Shown here piece by piece: positions 8,232 to 16,989 of a stretch of DNA of 64,000 bases. Location: the NCBI RefSeq assembly GCF_014646655.1, contig NZ_BMNR01000004.1, positions 372,001-436,000 of the forward strand, written 5' to 3'. The translations under genes were made by a program, and so were the position numbers. This stretch comes from Yeosuana aromativorans (GTDB lineage Bacteria > Bacteroidota > Bacteroidia > Flavobacteriales > Flavobacteriaceae). The stretch's first letter is position 1. Every line of letters begins with the position of its first letter. The notes beneath the pieces are model-generated. The model was not told where the DNA came from, did no database searches, and worked only from the letters and a program-made list of their open reading frames with translations.

Positions 8232-9284
8232 ATGATTAAACTCTTCCATAGCATTCGCAAAACACTCCTAAACGAAGGGAAAACCACCAATTACATAAAG
8301 TATGCGATTGGGGAAATTGTACTAGTGGTTATTGGGATTCTCATTGCCTTAACGGTCAATAACTGGAATGAACGTAAAAAAACGGATTCTCAATTTAAAA
8401 CAAGTATTGAAAACCTGTACAACTCCATTATGTTTGACGTTGAAAATTTTCAAATTTTGCAAAATGAGGTCAGAGACAAGATAGAATTGATTCCACAACT
8501 ACTGAGCACCCCTAAAGATTCTATAAATGCCAGTACCATACAAATAGCTTTTTTCGTTTCAGCTAATGAGAAGCCATACTACTCTGAAACACCTTTCTTT
8601 CTGAATAATTTAAAAGCCAACCCAAATAATGTTAAACAAACGGAAATTGTCAAGGAAATCACCAATTACATGAATTCTCTTCAGATTAACTCACTGGGAG
8701 AAAAAGAAAATGCTTTTCAAATGATGATTGATGAAGGCATTCCCTTTTCAAAACCTAATATAGGATTCACTACTAAATTTGATATAATTGACTCATTATA
8801 TTACACCAATTTTCATTTTGAAAGATTTAACTATTTACTTAATCAGCCAAAATTTAAAGCAGAGATGTTGACCCTTGAAGTTAATCGCACTTATCAATAC
8901 TATGAGTTAAACACCAAAATAAGCTCAGGAAAATCCATATTGGCCCTAATAAAAAATTATTACCCAGATGTTAAGATACTCTATAAAGATGTAGGTATTA
9001 TTGGCACATCAATCAATGGTTTTGATGACGTGGGCGCTAAATCCACACCCATGATTGAAACCGATTTTGAAAATTCTATCTGGGAATTGGAACTACATTT
9101 AAAGAAAGGGGTGGTTAAATTTAGGTGTCGTGATAGCTGGACCATCAATTGGGGCGGTGATACTTTTCCTGAAGGTAAAGGCTATCAAGATGGTCCTGAT
9201 ATAAAAATACCTGAAGAAGGTCAATATCATATCACCTTGAATCTTACCAAAAAAACATACAAATTTGTAAAATTAGATGATTAA
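8232..9284 (+). CDS. DUF6090 membrane protein with SusE/F-like C-terminal domain
   Basis: A 350-residue protein. The N-terminus has the DUF6090 signature: a basic helix, then EGKTTNYIKYAIGEIVLVVIG forming one membrane helix (about residues 28-48), then NNWNERKK. The middle is helical. The last 90 residues look different: a strand pattern with FRCRDSWTINWGG, a DGPDIKIPEEGQYHITLNL stretch and a final YKFVKL. This resembles the C-terminal immunoglobulin-like domains of SusE/SusF outer-membrane starch-binding lipoproteins. The function of DUF6090 is unknown. The stop codon overlaps the start of the next DUF6090 gene by 8 bases. Confidence 0.8.
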   Translation: MIKLFHSIRKTLLNEGKTTNYIKYAIGEIVLVVIGILIALTVNNWNERKKTDSQFKTSIENLYNSIMFDVENFQILQNEVRDKIELIPQLLSTPKDSINASTIQIAFFVSANEKPYYSETPFFLNNLKANPNNVKQTEIVKEITNYMNSLQINSLGEKENAFQMMIDEGIPFSKPNIGFTTKFDIIDSLYYTNFHFERFNYLLNQPKFKAEMLTLEVNRTYQYYELNTKISSGKSILALIKNYYPDVKILYKDVGIIGTSINGFDDVGAKSTPMIETDFENSIWELELHLKKGVVKFRCRDSWTINWGGDTFPEGKGYQDGPDIKIPEEGQYHITLNLTKKTYKFVKLDD

Positions 9285-9990
9285 ATTCTTTAGAAACATC
9301 CGTAAAAAACTTTTAGCCGAAGGCAAAACAACCAACTACCTAAAATATGCCATTGGCGAGATTATATTGGTAGTGATTGGAATCTTGATTGCTTTGCAGA
9401 TCAATAATTGGAACGAAAACAGAAAGGACAGAATGAAAGAAAAAACTATTTTAAGTTCTTTAAATAAAGAATTTGAAAAAAATTTAGAGCAATTCAACAC
9501 AGTTAAACAACTACATTTAAACAATCTGAGGGCACAAAATATTGTTTTAAGAAATATAGATAAGTTAGATAAACCAAAATCTATAGATTCTGTCAGTAAA
9601 TACGCTTTAGGGATATTTGGTGGAATTACTTTTAATCCCTCAAATGGTATTGTTCAATCATTGATTAGTTCCGGAGACATCAATATTATTACCAATGATA
9701 CTCTAAAAAACTACTTGGTGTCTTGGAAAGATGTTTTAGATGACTATACTGAAGAAGAAATCATTTCCAAAGAATTTTGGTCTAATGTTATAGAACCATA
9801 TATCATTAAAAATGGTGATTTCAGAATAGAAAATAGTCAAAAAAATTTTCGTCTCCTAAAAGATTCCGTTTTTATCAACATGATTGTTCGTAAACACTCT
9901 TATACTAACAATATTATTACTGAAATTGATGATAAGAACTCTGTTGAAGATTACTTAAACGAAATTGTAAGACTTTCTAAAACTAATTGA
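9277..9990 (+). CDS. DUF6090 membrane protein, second tandem copy
   Basis: A 237-residue paralogue of the gene before it. The first 50 residues are nearly the same: FRNIRKKLLAEGKTTNYLKYAIGEI, one membrane helix, then INNWNENRKD. The remainder is helical and ends without the SusE/F-like domain. It starts inside the end of the preceding gene (8-base overlap), so the two are translated from one message and arose by tandem duplication. The cellular role is unknown; the topology predicted from the sequence is a single membrane anchor with a long extracytoplasmic part. Confidence 0.8.
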   Translation: MIKFFRNIRKKLLAEGKTTNYLKYAIGEIILVVIGILIALQINNWNENRKDRMKEKTILSSLNKEFEKNLEQFNTVKQLHLNNLRAQNIVLRNIDKLDKPKSIDSVSKYALGIFGGITFNPSNGIVQSLISSGDINIITNDTLKNYLVSWKDVLDDYTEEEIISKEFWSNVIEPYIIKNGDFRIENSQKNFRLLKDSVFINMIVRKHSYTNNIITEIDDKNSVEDYLNEIVRLSKTN

Positions 9991-10071
9991 TTGGTAAAAC
10001 ACTTCAGTAACATTTGTGAAACACCCTTTAAGGAAGGCAAAACCGCCAACTACCAAAAAATAAACCATTGA
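9991..10071 (+). pseudogene. relic of a third DUF6090 gene
   Basis: Directly after the stop of the second copy the same frame reads, from a TTG, VKHFSNICETPFKEGKTANYQK and then a TGA stop. This aligns with the first 22 residues of the intact copies (IKFFRNIRKKLLAEGKTTNYLK), keeping the EGKTxNY core. The membrane helix and everything beyond are gone. It shows that the array once had at least three members. Confidence 0.75.
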
Positions 10072-10154
10072 TAAAATTGCATTAGAATTTAATTGAACAA
10101 CCTATACATTTTTTGAAGACTTTAGTTTTTTTCATATCTTAGAAATAAAAAGTC

Positions 10155-10616
10155 ATGAAAACATCCCATCGCTTAGAGCAAGCATTAACAAAACTCTATG
10201 TCGCCTTTCATAACAATCAGTTACATCCTGAATGCTGCAAACAATGTGCTGTTGGCAATATTCTGGATAATACCGATAGCTGGAAACATCTAACAGACAT
10301 CCATGGCTCTGAGGTTTTAAACTATGTTGGTATGGTGAATCAAAAATTAGGGAAAACATTCAATGGCTATTCACCCGCAGAATTACTGAAAATTGAATCC
10401 GTATTTTTAAAAGGGTGTGGTTATGGAGGTGCTATCAATGGAAGAAATGCTAAACCAAAAAACCCAACTGATAAAGATGTATTGTTTAACGGATTATCTG
10501 AAGTAATAAAGTTTTTATGTGAAATTGATGGCGTTTCAAATGTTATGGATTACACTAAACTTTTTGAATTTGAAAATGACAAACCTCGTTTTCAATCAAT
10601 AATCATACAGGCATAA
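10155..10616 (+). CDS. conserved flavobacterial protein next to nqrF
   Basis: A 153-residue soluble protein beginning MKTSHRLEQALTKLY. It has a cysteine cluster, PECCKQCAVGN (Cys24, Cys25, Cys28), and a later KGCGYGG that could form a metal site. I recall close relatives labelled as Nqr subunit F in databases, but this protein has no ferredoxin, FAD or NADH motifs and is not NqrF. That label would be a neighbourhood artefact. It converges on the real nqrF. The function is unknown. Confidence 0.75.
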   Translation: MKTSHRLEQALTKLYVAFHNNQLHPECCKQCAVGNILDNTDSWKHLTDIHGSEVLNYVGMVNQKLGKTFNGYSPAELLKIESVFLKGCGYGGAINGRNAKPKNPTDKDVLFNGLSEVIKFLCEIDGVSNVMDYTKLFEFENDKPRFQSIIIQA

Positions 10617-10620
10617 AAAA

Positions 10621-10640
10621 ACCGATATTTTCATATCGGT
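10621..10640 (-). terminator. terminator of the nqr operon
   Basis: A perfect 8-bp stem, ACCGATAT / ATATCGGT, with a TTTC loop. On the minus strand it is followed by seven T, so it should end the nqrABCDEF transcript. On the plus strand only a weak T-rich tail follows, which may still help end the 153-aa gene. Confidence 0.75.
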
Positions 10641-10650
10641 TCTTGTTATT

Positions 10651-10680
10651 TGAGATGCTGAAACAAGTTCAGCATGACGC
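10651..10680. repeat. short palindromic interspersed repeat
   Basis: The 30 bases contain ATGCTGAA-ACAAG-TTCAGCAT, a perfect 8-bp hairpin preceded by GAG and followed by GACGC. This matches a palindromic unit I remember as very common in intergenic DNA of many bacteria. It lies between the nqr terminator and the nqrF stop codon. Confidence 0.6.
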
Positions 10681-10688
10681 TTTAATTA

Positions 10689-12005
10689 TTATCCTCCAAA
10701 GTCATCAAAACGGATGTTTTCATCTGGGATACCAAAATCCTCGCCCATTTTTTGAACCGCTTGGTTCATTAATGGTGGTCCACAGAAATACAATTCAATA
10801 TCTTCGGGTGTTTCATGATGGTTTAAGTAATTATCTATCACACAATTGTGGATAAATCCAACAAAGCCATCGCCAGGCGCATCAATGTTTTCCTTAACTT
10901 TCCAGTTATCTTCTGGTAGCGGTTCTGATAATGCTAAATAGAATTTAAAGTTTGGGAACTCTTTTTCCAATTCACGGAAATGATCTAAATAGAACAATTC
11001 ACGTTTAGAACGGCCTCCATACCAATACGTTACTTTTCTACCAGTCTTCAAGGTTTTGAACAAATGGTACAGGTGAGACCGCATGGGTGCCATACCGGCT
11101 CCACCACCAACATATAGCATTTCGGCATCAGATTCATTGATAAAGAACTCTCCATAAGGTCCGGAAATGGTTACTTTATCACCTTTTTTTCTGGAGAAAA
11201 TATAAGACGATGCAATACCCGGATTCACATCCATCCATCCACCTTTAGCTCTATCAAAAGGCGGTGTGGCTATACGCACGTTCAACATAATCTCTCTGCC
11301 TTCGGCTGGATAAGAAGCCATGGAATAAGCTCTTTCTACCGTTTCAGGGTTTTTCATTACCAATGGCCAAAGCTTAAATTTATCCCACTCCTCTTGAAAC
11401 TTATCTGGTCTTTCATGTTCTTCGGGATGCGCTGTAATATCAATATCTGAATACTTGACTTCACAAGGTGGAATTTCAATTTGAATATAACCACCCGCTT
11501 TGTAATTCATATCCTCGGGAATCTCAACAACAAACTCCTTAATAAAAGAGGCCACATTATAATTTCTAACAACAGTTGCTTCCCATTTTTTTATACCAAA
11601 TACTTCTTCAGGAATGGTGATGTTCATATCCTGCTTAACTTTAACTTGGCATCCTAGACGAGCACCTTCTTGCAATTCCTTTCTGGTAAAATGCGGTGTC
11701 TCTGTAGGAAGGGCTTCTCCACCACCAGATAGCACGTGACATTCACACTGAAGGCATGTTCCACCACCACCACAAGCTGATGGTAAAAATATTTTATTGT
11801 TCCCCAAAGTAGATAGTAAACTACCTCCTGAAGCGACTTCAATTTCCTTTTCACCATTAATGGTAATCTTCACAGGACCGGATGGTGATAGTTTTTGTTT
11901 GACTACTAAAAGCAAAACTACTAACAACAAGGTGATAATCAAGAAAACCGTTACCGTTGCTATTACTGTTCCTAATGTACTTATGGCTAAAATCATGTTA
12001 CTCAT
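10689..12005 (-). CDS. nqrF: Na+-translocating NADH:quinone reductase subunit F
   Basis: A 438-residue electron-input subunit. It oxidises NADH with FAD and passes electrons through a [2Fe-2S] cluster. It has an N-terminal membrane helix (residues about 8-35) and a ferredoxin domain with all four cluster cysteines: Cys78, Cys84, Cys87 and Cys119. The FAD domain carries RAYSMASYP and the NAD domain carries [13 protein letters not shown] and [12 protein letters not shown]. The C-terminus RFDDFGG is typical. Its start overlaps the end of nqrE by 8 bases. This is the last gene of the operon. Confidence 0.97.
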   Translation of the reverse strand: MSNMILAISTLGTVIATVTVFLIITLLLVVLLLVVKQKLSPSGPVKITINGEKEIEVASGGSLLSTLGNNKIFLPSACGGGGTCLQCECHVLSGGGEALPTETPHFTRKELQEGARLGCQVKVKQDMNITIPEEVFGIKKWEATVVRNYNVASFIKEFVVEIPEDMNYKAGGYIQIEIPPCEVKYSDIDITAHPEEHERPDKFQEEWDKFKLWPLVMKNPETVERAYSMASYPAEGREIMLNVRIATPPFDRAKGGWMDVNPGIASSYIFSRKKGDKVTISGPYGEFFINESDAEMLYVGGGAGMAPMRSHLYHLFKTLKTGRKVTYWYGGRSKRELFYLDHFRELEKEFPNFKFYLALSEPLPEDNWKVKENIDAPGDGFVGFIHNCVIDNYLNHHETPEDIELYFCGPPLMNQAVQKMGEDFGIPDENIRFDDFGG

Positions 12006-12756
12006 TTACTTTTATGTTGTTAGCTAACACTACTTTATCTTTCTTGTTATCTTTTGTGTCAGAAGTCTTTGAAACCTCAACTTTGTTGTCTTTTATTGGA
12101 GCTACAGCTACTTGTTTTTCTTCTTTTGGTTTTTTATCACCTCCTGTTAACATACCTCCAAAACTCATGAACCCAATAGCCATTAAACCTGTTGTAATAA
12201 AGGTAATACCCAATCCTCGCAATGGAGCAGGCACATTGGAATAACGTATTTTTTCACGAATGGCCGCAATGGAAAGAATCGCCAAAAACCATCCAATACC
12301 AGAACCAATACCATATACAGTGGCTAAACCTAAAGTAGGTATTTCACGTGATTGCATAAATAATGACCCTCCTAAAATAGCACAGTTTACCGCAATAAGA
12401 GGCAAGAAAATCCCCAATGAGTTATATAACGATGGTGAAAATTTCTCAACCACAATTTCAACTAACTGAACCATAGTTGCTATGGTTGCAATAAACATGA
12501 TAAATGATAAGAAACTTAAATCGTATTCGGCGTATTCTTCACCCAACCAAGATAAAGCACCGGGCTGCAATAGATAATGATCCAGAAGCCAGTTTAAAGG
12601 CACCGTGATAAGCATTACAAAAATAACAGCAGCACCCAACCCTACGGCTGTAGATACTTTTTTAGATACAGCAAGGAACGAGCACATTCCTAGGAATGTT
12701 GCAAATACCATGTTATCTATAAATATTGACTTTAAAAATAATTCTAAATGTTCCAT
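11998..12756 (-). CDS. nqrE: Na+-translocating NADH:quinone reductase subunit E
   Basis: A 252-residue integral membrane subunit with six predicted helices, part of the Na+ channel formed with NqrD. The start at 12756 ([25 protein letters not shown]) matches the family N-terminus; an upstream in-frame ATG at 12813 would add 19 polar residues that do not fit. The family is usually about 200 residues. Here the extra 50 are a Lys/Asp/Val-rich hydrophilic tail after FGGML ([14 protein letters not shown] and similar) with no known motif. The first-helix cysteine of the FLGMC motif, which ligates the intramembrane iron centre with NqrD in the Vibrio enzyme, is present. Confidence 0.95.
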   Translation of the reverse strand: MEHLELFLKSIFIDNMVFATFLGMCSFLAVSKKVSTAVGLGAAVIFVMLITVPLNWLLDHYLLQPGALSWLGEEYAEYDLSFLSFIMFIATIATMVQLVEIVVEKFSPSLYNSLGIFLPLIAVNCAILGGSLFMQSREIPTLGLATVYGIGSGIGWFLAILSIAAIREKIRYSNVPAPLRGLGITFITTGLMAIGFMSFGGMLTGGDKKPKEEKQVAVAPIKDNKVEVSKTSDTKDNKKDKVVLANNIKVNE

Positions 12757-12834
12757 ATATTTTGATTTTAGTTGTTTGTTTCTAGTTTTTGGTATTTCAT
12801 TTCTGTCAACCAAAAACCATCAACTATAAACTAT

Positions 12835-13482
12835 TTAATGATCTTCTATTAATGCTCTGTTTCTACTGCGCTGTACCCAAATTATAATACCCACAACAAT
12901 CAAAGCCATGGGAGATAACAACATAAATCCGTTGTTTTCATAACCTAGAGCGTACAATCCTGTTTTAGCAATTGGATCTCCCAATACTTTAAATCCAAGT
13001 AAAGTACCTGAACCCAAAAGCTCTCTAAAAAATCCAACAATAACAAGTATTAAACCATAACCAGCACCGTTACCAATACCATCCAAGAATGAGCGCCAAG
13101 GGCCATTTGCCAAAGCAAAGGCTTCAAAGCGACCCATGATGATACAGTTGGTAATAATTAACCCAACGAACACCGATAAGGTTTTACTTAATTGATAGGA
13201 ATAGGCTTTTAAAATTAAATCTACTAAGATTACCAAAACAGCTACCACAACCAATTGCACAATGATCCTGATTTTTGGTGGGATGATATTTCGCATTAAA
13301 GAAATAACAACGTTACCAATAGCCACCACAGCCGTTACTGAAATGGCCATTACAATAGCTGCTTTTAATTGCGCCGTGATTGCCAAAGCCGAACATATTC
13401 CTAATACTTGTATGGTTATTGGGTTATTGTCCGCCAACGGATCTAATAATAATTTGCTATCTTTTCTTGATAAAAGTCCCAT
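12835..13482 (-). CDS. nqrD: Na+-translocating NADH:quinone reductase subunit D
   Basis: A 215-residue membrane subunit with six predicted helices. Family segments are [20 protein letters not shown] near the N-terminus (with the cysteine of the intramembrane cluster), [20 protein letters not shown] in the middle and [13 protein letters not shown] in the second half. It pairs with NqrE as an inverted homologue. It begins three bases after the nqrC stop. The 78 bases between its stop and nqrE contain the inverted repeat GTTTTTGG/CCAAAAAC. Confidence 0.96.
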   Translation of the reverse strand: MGLLSRKDSKLLLDPLADNNPITIQVLGICSALAITAQLKAAIVMAISVTAVVAIGNVVISLMRNIIPPKIRIIVQLVVVAVLVILVDLILKAYSYQLSKTLSVFVGLIITNCIIMGRFEAFALANGPWRSFLDGIGNGAGYGLILVIVGFFRELLGSGTLLGFKVLGDPIAKTGLYALGYENNGFMLLSPMALIVVGIIIWVQRSRNRALIEDH

Positions 13483-13485
13483 AAT

Positions 13486-14238
13486 CTATTTGTTGTTTAA
13501 TTTTTTAAGAAAAGGAATATACATATCCACATCCTTTTTTATCATAGCTGTCACACCATTACTGGTTATAGTTGCCCCAGCCAAAGCGTCTATTTCATGA
13601 TCATCCTTGTCTTCATTTGTTGGATCATTGTTTCCTTTAACAACTGAAATTCCTGTAAAAGCACCATCTTCCATAATCTTCTCGCCTTTAAAATCATCCA
13701 TAAAGAAACGTTGATTGATGTTTGCACCTAAACCTGGCGTTTCCCCTTTATGGTCAAAAAATACACCGTCAACAATAAAATCTTTGTCAATGGCCATGTA
13801 CCCCCAAATAGCATCCCATAACCCTTTTCCTCGCATTGGGATAATATAATAGGTCTGACCATCTTTCTCTCCTATAAACAGCGGCAGTTTTCTTGTATAA
13901 TTTGGATCTGCTGCTTTAGCCTCTTCCTTTTTAAGGTCGATTAAATAAGCATTATCATCTTCAGTAGCAGTATCACCCTGTATGACCAACTGCTTTTTGA
14001 TATACTTTGAAAACATACTACCAACTTCAGAAGTTGGAATAAAGTTCACGCTACCCTCTTCATTATCATTGACTCCCATAGCATATAAAATATTTTGTTG
14101 GATTTCCATACGCTTATTTTCAGTGATCTTTGGTTTTAGCGTTTCAGAAGCATAAGCCAATAACGCTCCCACAATCAACACCATTCCTATGGCAAATAAT
14201 ATAGTATAAGAGTTTTTTTCTGTTCTATTTTCCATCAT
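13486..14238 (-). CDS. nqrC: Na+-translocating NADH:quinone reductase subunit C (flavoprotein)
   Basis: A 250-residue subunit with one N-terminal membrane helix (residues about 11-30) and a periplasmic FMN-binding domain. The flavinylation motif is DALAGATITSNG (Asp217 to Thr223), so FMN should be attached to Thr223 by ApbE. Supporting segments are GKGLWDAIWGYMAID and DHKGETPGLGA. The start codon overlaps the nqrB stop as TAATG, indicating coupled translation; a second Met follows immediately. Confidence 0.96.
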   Translation of the reverse strand: MMENRTEKNSYTILFAIGMVLIVGALLAYASETLKPKITENKRMEIQQNILYAMGVNDNEEGSVNFIPTSEVGSMFSKYIKKQLVIQGDTATEDDNAYLIDLKKEEAKAADPNYTRKLPLFIGEKDGQTYYIIPMRGKGLWDAIWGYMAIDKDFIVDGVFFDHKGETPGLGANINQRFFMDDFKGEKIMEDGAFTGISVVKGNNDPTNEDKDDHEIDALAGATITSNGVTAMIKKDVDMYIPFLKKLNNK

Positions 14239-15446
14239 TAAGCAGTTTTAACTTTTAAACGCTTTTGTCTTTGTTTTATATTTCCTTTAACCACATAATG
14301 ATCAATGGTTGGTGCAAACACATTCATTAACAGAATAGCTAGCATTACGCCTTCTGGGTATGCTGGGTTAAATACACGTATTAGGATAGAAAGGAATCCG
14401 ACCAAAAATCCATAAATCCATTTTCCTTTATTGGTTTGCGAAGCGGTTACAGGATCTGTTGCCATGTAAACCGTTCCAAAAGCAAATCCACCAATAATGA
14501 GGTGTTCCCAAAACGGTGTGCTCATCAAGGCATAAAATTTACTGCCTTCGGTAATGACATTCGCATCAACAATATAGTTAAAAATAAGTCCCATAACCAA
14601 GGCTCCAACAACAGATGACAGCATGATTCTCCAACTTCCTATTTTGGTGAAGATTAAAAACAGACCTCCCAATAAAATCAATAAAGTTGATGTTTCACCA
14701 ACAGAGCCAGGAATAAATCCGTAGAACATATCCCAAACCGAATATGCCAAGTGCTTACCTTGACCTAGACTACCTAAAATGGTTTCACCAGAAATGGCAT
14801 CTACTTTACCAATACTTTCAACAGCACCTTGAACCCATACTTTATCACCACTCATCCAAGTAGGATACGCAAAGAATAAAAAGGCACGGATGGTCAATGC
14901 TGGATTGAGAATGTTCATCCCTGTTCCTCCAAATACTTCTTTACCTATTACGACCCCAAATGCCACAGCAACGGCTAGCATCCATAACGGAATATCAATT
15001 GGCACAATCAATGGCACCAACATACCGGTTACCAAATAGCCTTCTTCAACCTCGTGGTTTTTAATGGTTGCGAATAAGAATTCAATACCCAAACCAACAC
15101 CGTAAGACACAATAACCAACGGAATGATTTTCCAAAATCCCAAAGAAAAATTATCTAGTGTCCAGAACTGGCTACTGAAAAATCCACCAGTTGCGGCATC
15201 AATATCACCTGCTGCCAAATAATGCTGATAGCCGGCATTGAACATCCCAAATATCAAACAAGGAATGAGTGCCAAGATAACCGTGTTCATGGTTCGCTTT
15301 AAATCATCAGCCGCTTTTATATGAGTACCATTATGAGTGGTTTCATTTGGCAAATATAGAAAGGTATGGATAGCACCAAATGCAGGGGCCAACTTGGTCC
15401 CTTTGTACTTTTCTTTTAATGTATGTAATTTGTTTTTTAAGCCCAT
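14238..15446 (-). CDS. nqrB: Na+-translocating NADH:quinone reductase subunit B (flavoprotein)
   Basis: A 402-residue polytopic membrane subunit that carries covalent FMN and non-covalent riboflavin and takes part in Na+ uptake. The expected FMN site is Thr252 in PGSVGETSTL, by analogy with the Vibrio enzyme. Family segments include GTGMNILNPALTIRAFLFFAYP and FGTVYMATDPVTASQT. The hydrophilic N-terminus is cytoplasmic. It begins 33 bases after the nqrA stop and overlaps nqrC by one base. Confidence 0.97.
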   Translation of the reverse strand: MGLKNKLHTLKEKYKGTKLAPAFGAIHTFLYLPNETTHNGTHIKAADDLKRTMNTVILALIPCLIFGMFNAGYQHYLAAGDIDAATGGFFSSQFWTLDNFSLGFWKIIPLVIVSYGVGLGIEFLFATIKNHEVEEGYLVTGMLVPLIVPIDIPLWMLAVAVAFGVVIGKEVFGGTGMNILNPALTIRAFLFFAYPTWMSGDKVWVQGAVESIGKVDAISGETILGSLGQGKHLAYSVWDMFYGFIPGSVGETSTLLILLGGLFLIFTKIGSWRIMLSSVVGALVMGLIFNYIVDANVITEGSKFYALMSTPFWEHLIIGGFAFGTVYMATDPVTASQTNKGKWIYGFLVGFLSILIRVFNPAYPEGVMLAILLMNVFAPTIDHYVVKGNIKQRQKRLKVKTA

Positions 15447-15479
15447 TTGTTTTTATTTTTCATTTTAAAAAATGAATAA

Positions 15480-16835
15480 TTATCCAATTTCTTTAATCAT
15501 TACGTCTAAACCTTTTCTGATAATCTCTTGATGTGGTTGTTTAGACACGCATATAAATTCAGTTAAAGCAAAATCTTCTGGTGCCACTTCGTACATCCCC
15601 AAGGCTTCCATTTCATCTAAATCTGTATACATACAGGCTTTTAAAATTTGCATGGGGTACATATCAAATGGAAAAACTTCTTCGTAGTTTCCGGTCACCA
15701 CAAAGGCACGATGTTCACCATTGGTGTTTGTTGTTAAATCGTATTTTTTATTGGGAAACAACCAAGAAAATGTTAAAGCTCTTGAAGTTGAAATCTTATT
15801 GAAAACAGGTGCTGTCCATCCAAAAAATTCATAATCATCACCTTCTGGTATCACTGTAATGGTGTTACTGTAATAATCCAAATAGCCATCTGGCTGTACT
15901 TTCTTTCCAGACAATATATTACCTGATATAATACGAACGTTCGCATCTTTTTCAATGCCCTTATCATAAATCATGGTAGCAATTTCACAACCCAATTTAG
16001 TAACAAAATATCGCGGTTTTTCAATTGATGAACCAACTAAGGCCACCACGCGTTCTGCATTAAACTTACCAGTCAATAACAATTCACCTATAACAACAAG
16101 ATCTTGTGGGTTTACTGTCCAAACTGTTTCTCCTTTGTTTACAGGATCTATTTTATTAATTTGTGTTCCCACATTCCCCGAAGGATGTGGGCCTGAAACT
16201 TTGTGCAAGGTTATCCCAGACAATCCAGCCATTGGTGAGTTTGAGTTTTTACCAACCGAAACATGTACACTGCCTTTGGTCAATTTTCCCAAAGCGGTAA
16301 CAGCAGCTTGTAGTTCAGCTTCCTTACCTTGTAATGTAAAATCATAATCTGCTACCAAAGGCGCCGTTGCATAGGCCGAAATAAAAATAGCTTTGGGCTC
16401 TCTTTCGGGTTTTGCAATGATGTCATAAGGACGTTGTTTGATGAATGGCCAACAACCGGAGCTTAAAAGCAAAGCTTTTATCTCATCTGGAGTTGCTTTA
16501 TCCAAATTCAAAATCTCATTTTGATGATAGGTTTGTGTTTTATCAGCTTGGATTTTAATGGATAAAATTTTGCGCTTTTCACCACGGGCTATTTCAATAA
16601 TTTCACCAGATACCGGAGATACAAATTTCACACCTTCGTCCGCCTTGTTGTAAAATACAGGTTCTCCTGCTTTTACTTTGGTTCCAACTCTTGAAATTAA
16701 TTTAGGTGTTACGCCATGGAAATCTTCAGGTCTTAAAGCATAAAAGTTACTAATTACAGCCTTTTCGGAGGTTTTTTCAGCTTCACCTTTAAGTTTAATG
16801 TCTAGACCTTTTTTAATACGAATGTCGTTTGACAT
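15480..16835 (-). CDS. nqrA: Na+-translocating NADH:quinone reductase subunit A
   Basis: A 451-residue peripheral cytoplasmic subunit, first gene of the nqrABCDEF operon. It is typical in length and shows KKGLDIKLKGEA at the N-terminus, SPVSGEIIEIARGEKRKI in the barrel-sandwich domain, CWPFIKQRPYD, and SGPHPSGNVGTQI. The subunit contributes to ubiquinone or menaquinone binding. A clear -7 box lies 37 bases upstream, and no other promoter-like box was noticed inside the operon. Confidence 0.97.
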   Translation of the reverse strand: MSNDIRIKKGLDIKLKGEAEKTSEKAVISNFYALRPEDFHGVTPKLISRVGTKVKAGEPVFYNKADEGVKFVSPVSGEIIEIARGEKRKILSIKIQADKTQTYHQNEILNLDKATPDEIKALLLSSGCWPFIKQRPYDIIAKPEREPKAIFISAYATAPLVADYDFTLQGKEAELQAAVTALGKLTKGSVHVSVGKNSNSPMAGLSGITLHKVSGPHPSGNVGTQINKIDPVNKGETVWTVNPQDLVVIGELLLTGKFNAERVVALVGSSIEKPRYFVTKLGCEIATMIYDKGIEKDANVRIISGNILSGKKVQPDGYLDYYSNTITVIPEGDDYEFFGWTAPVFNKISTSRALTFSWLFPNKKYDLTTNTNGEHRAFVVTGNYEEVFPFDMYPMQILKACMYTDLDEMEALGMYEVAPEDFALTEFICVSKQPHQEIIRKGLDVMIKEIG

Positions 16836-16871
16836 ATTTTATTTATTGAGATTAGTTGTCTAAAAACGCTG

Positions 16872-16879
16872 CAAATTTA
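16872..16879 (-). promoter_or_regulatory. -7 box (TAAATTTG) of the nqr operon
   Basis: An exact TAnnTTTG match on the minus strand, 37 bases before the nqrA ATG. It is the likely promoter for all six nqr genes. Confidence 0.6.
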
Positions 16880-16989
16880 CAAATTAATAATGCAGATTTC
16901 ATAATAATTAACATAGAAATTTATAGTGGTTTTTATAAGTTCATTTTTAGGTATAAAATTTGATTATATTTACAAAAAAACCGCTCATA

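Noticed and set aside
12757-12813. Longer NqrE start
   Set aside because: The extra 19 residues are polar and unlike the family; the intergenic inverted repeat lies there.
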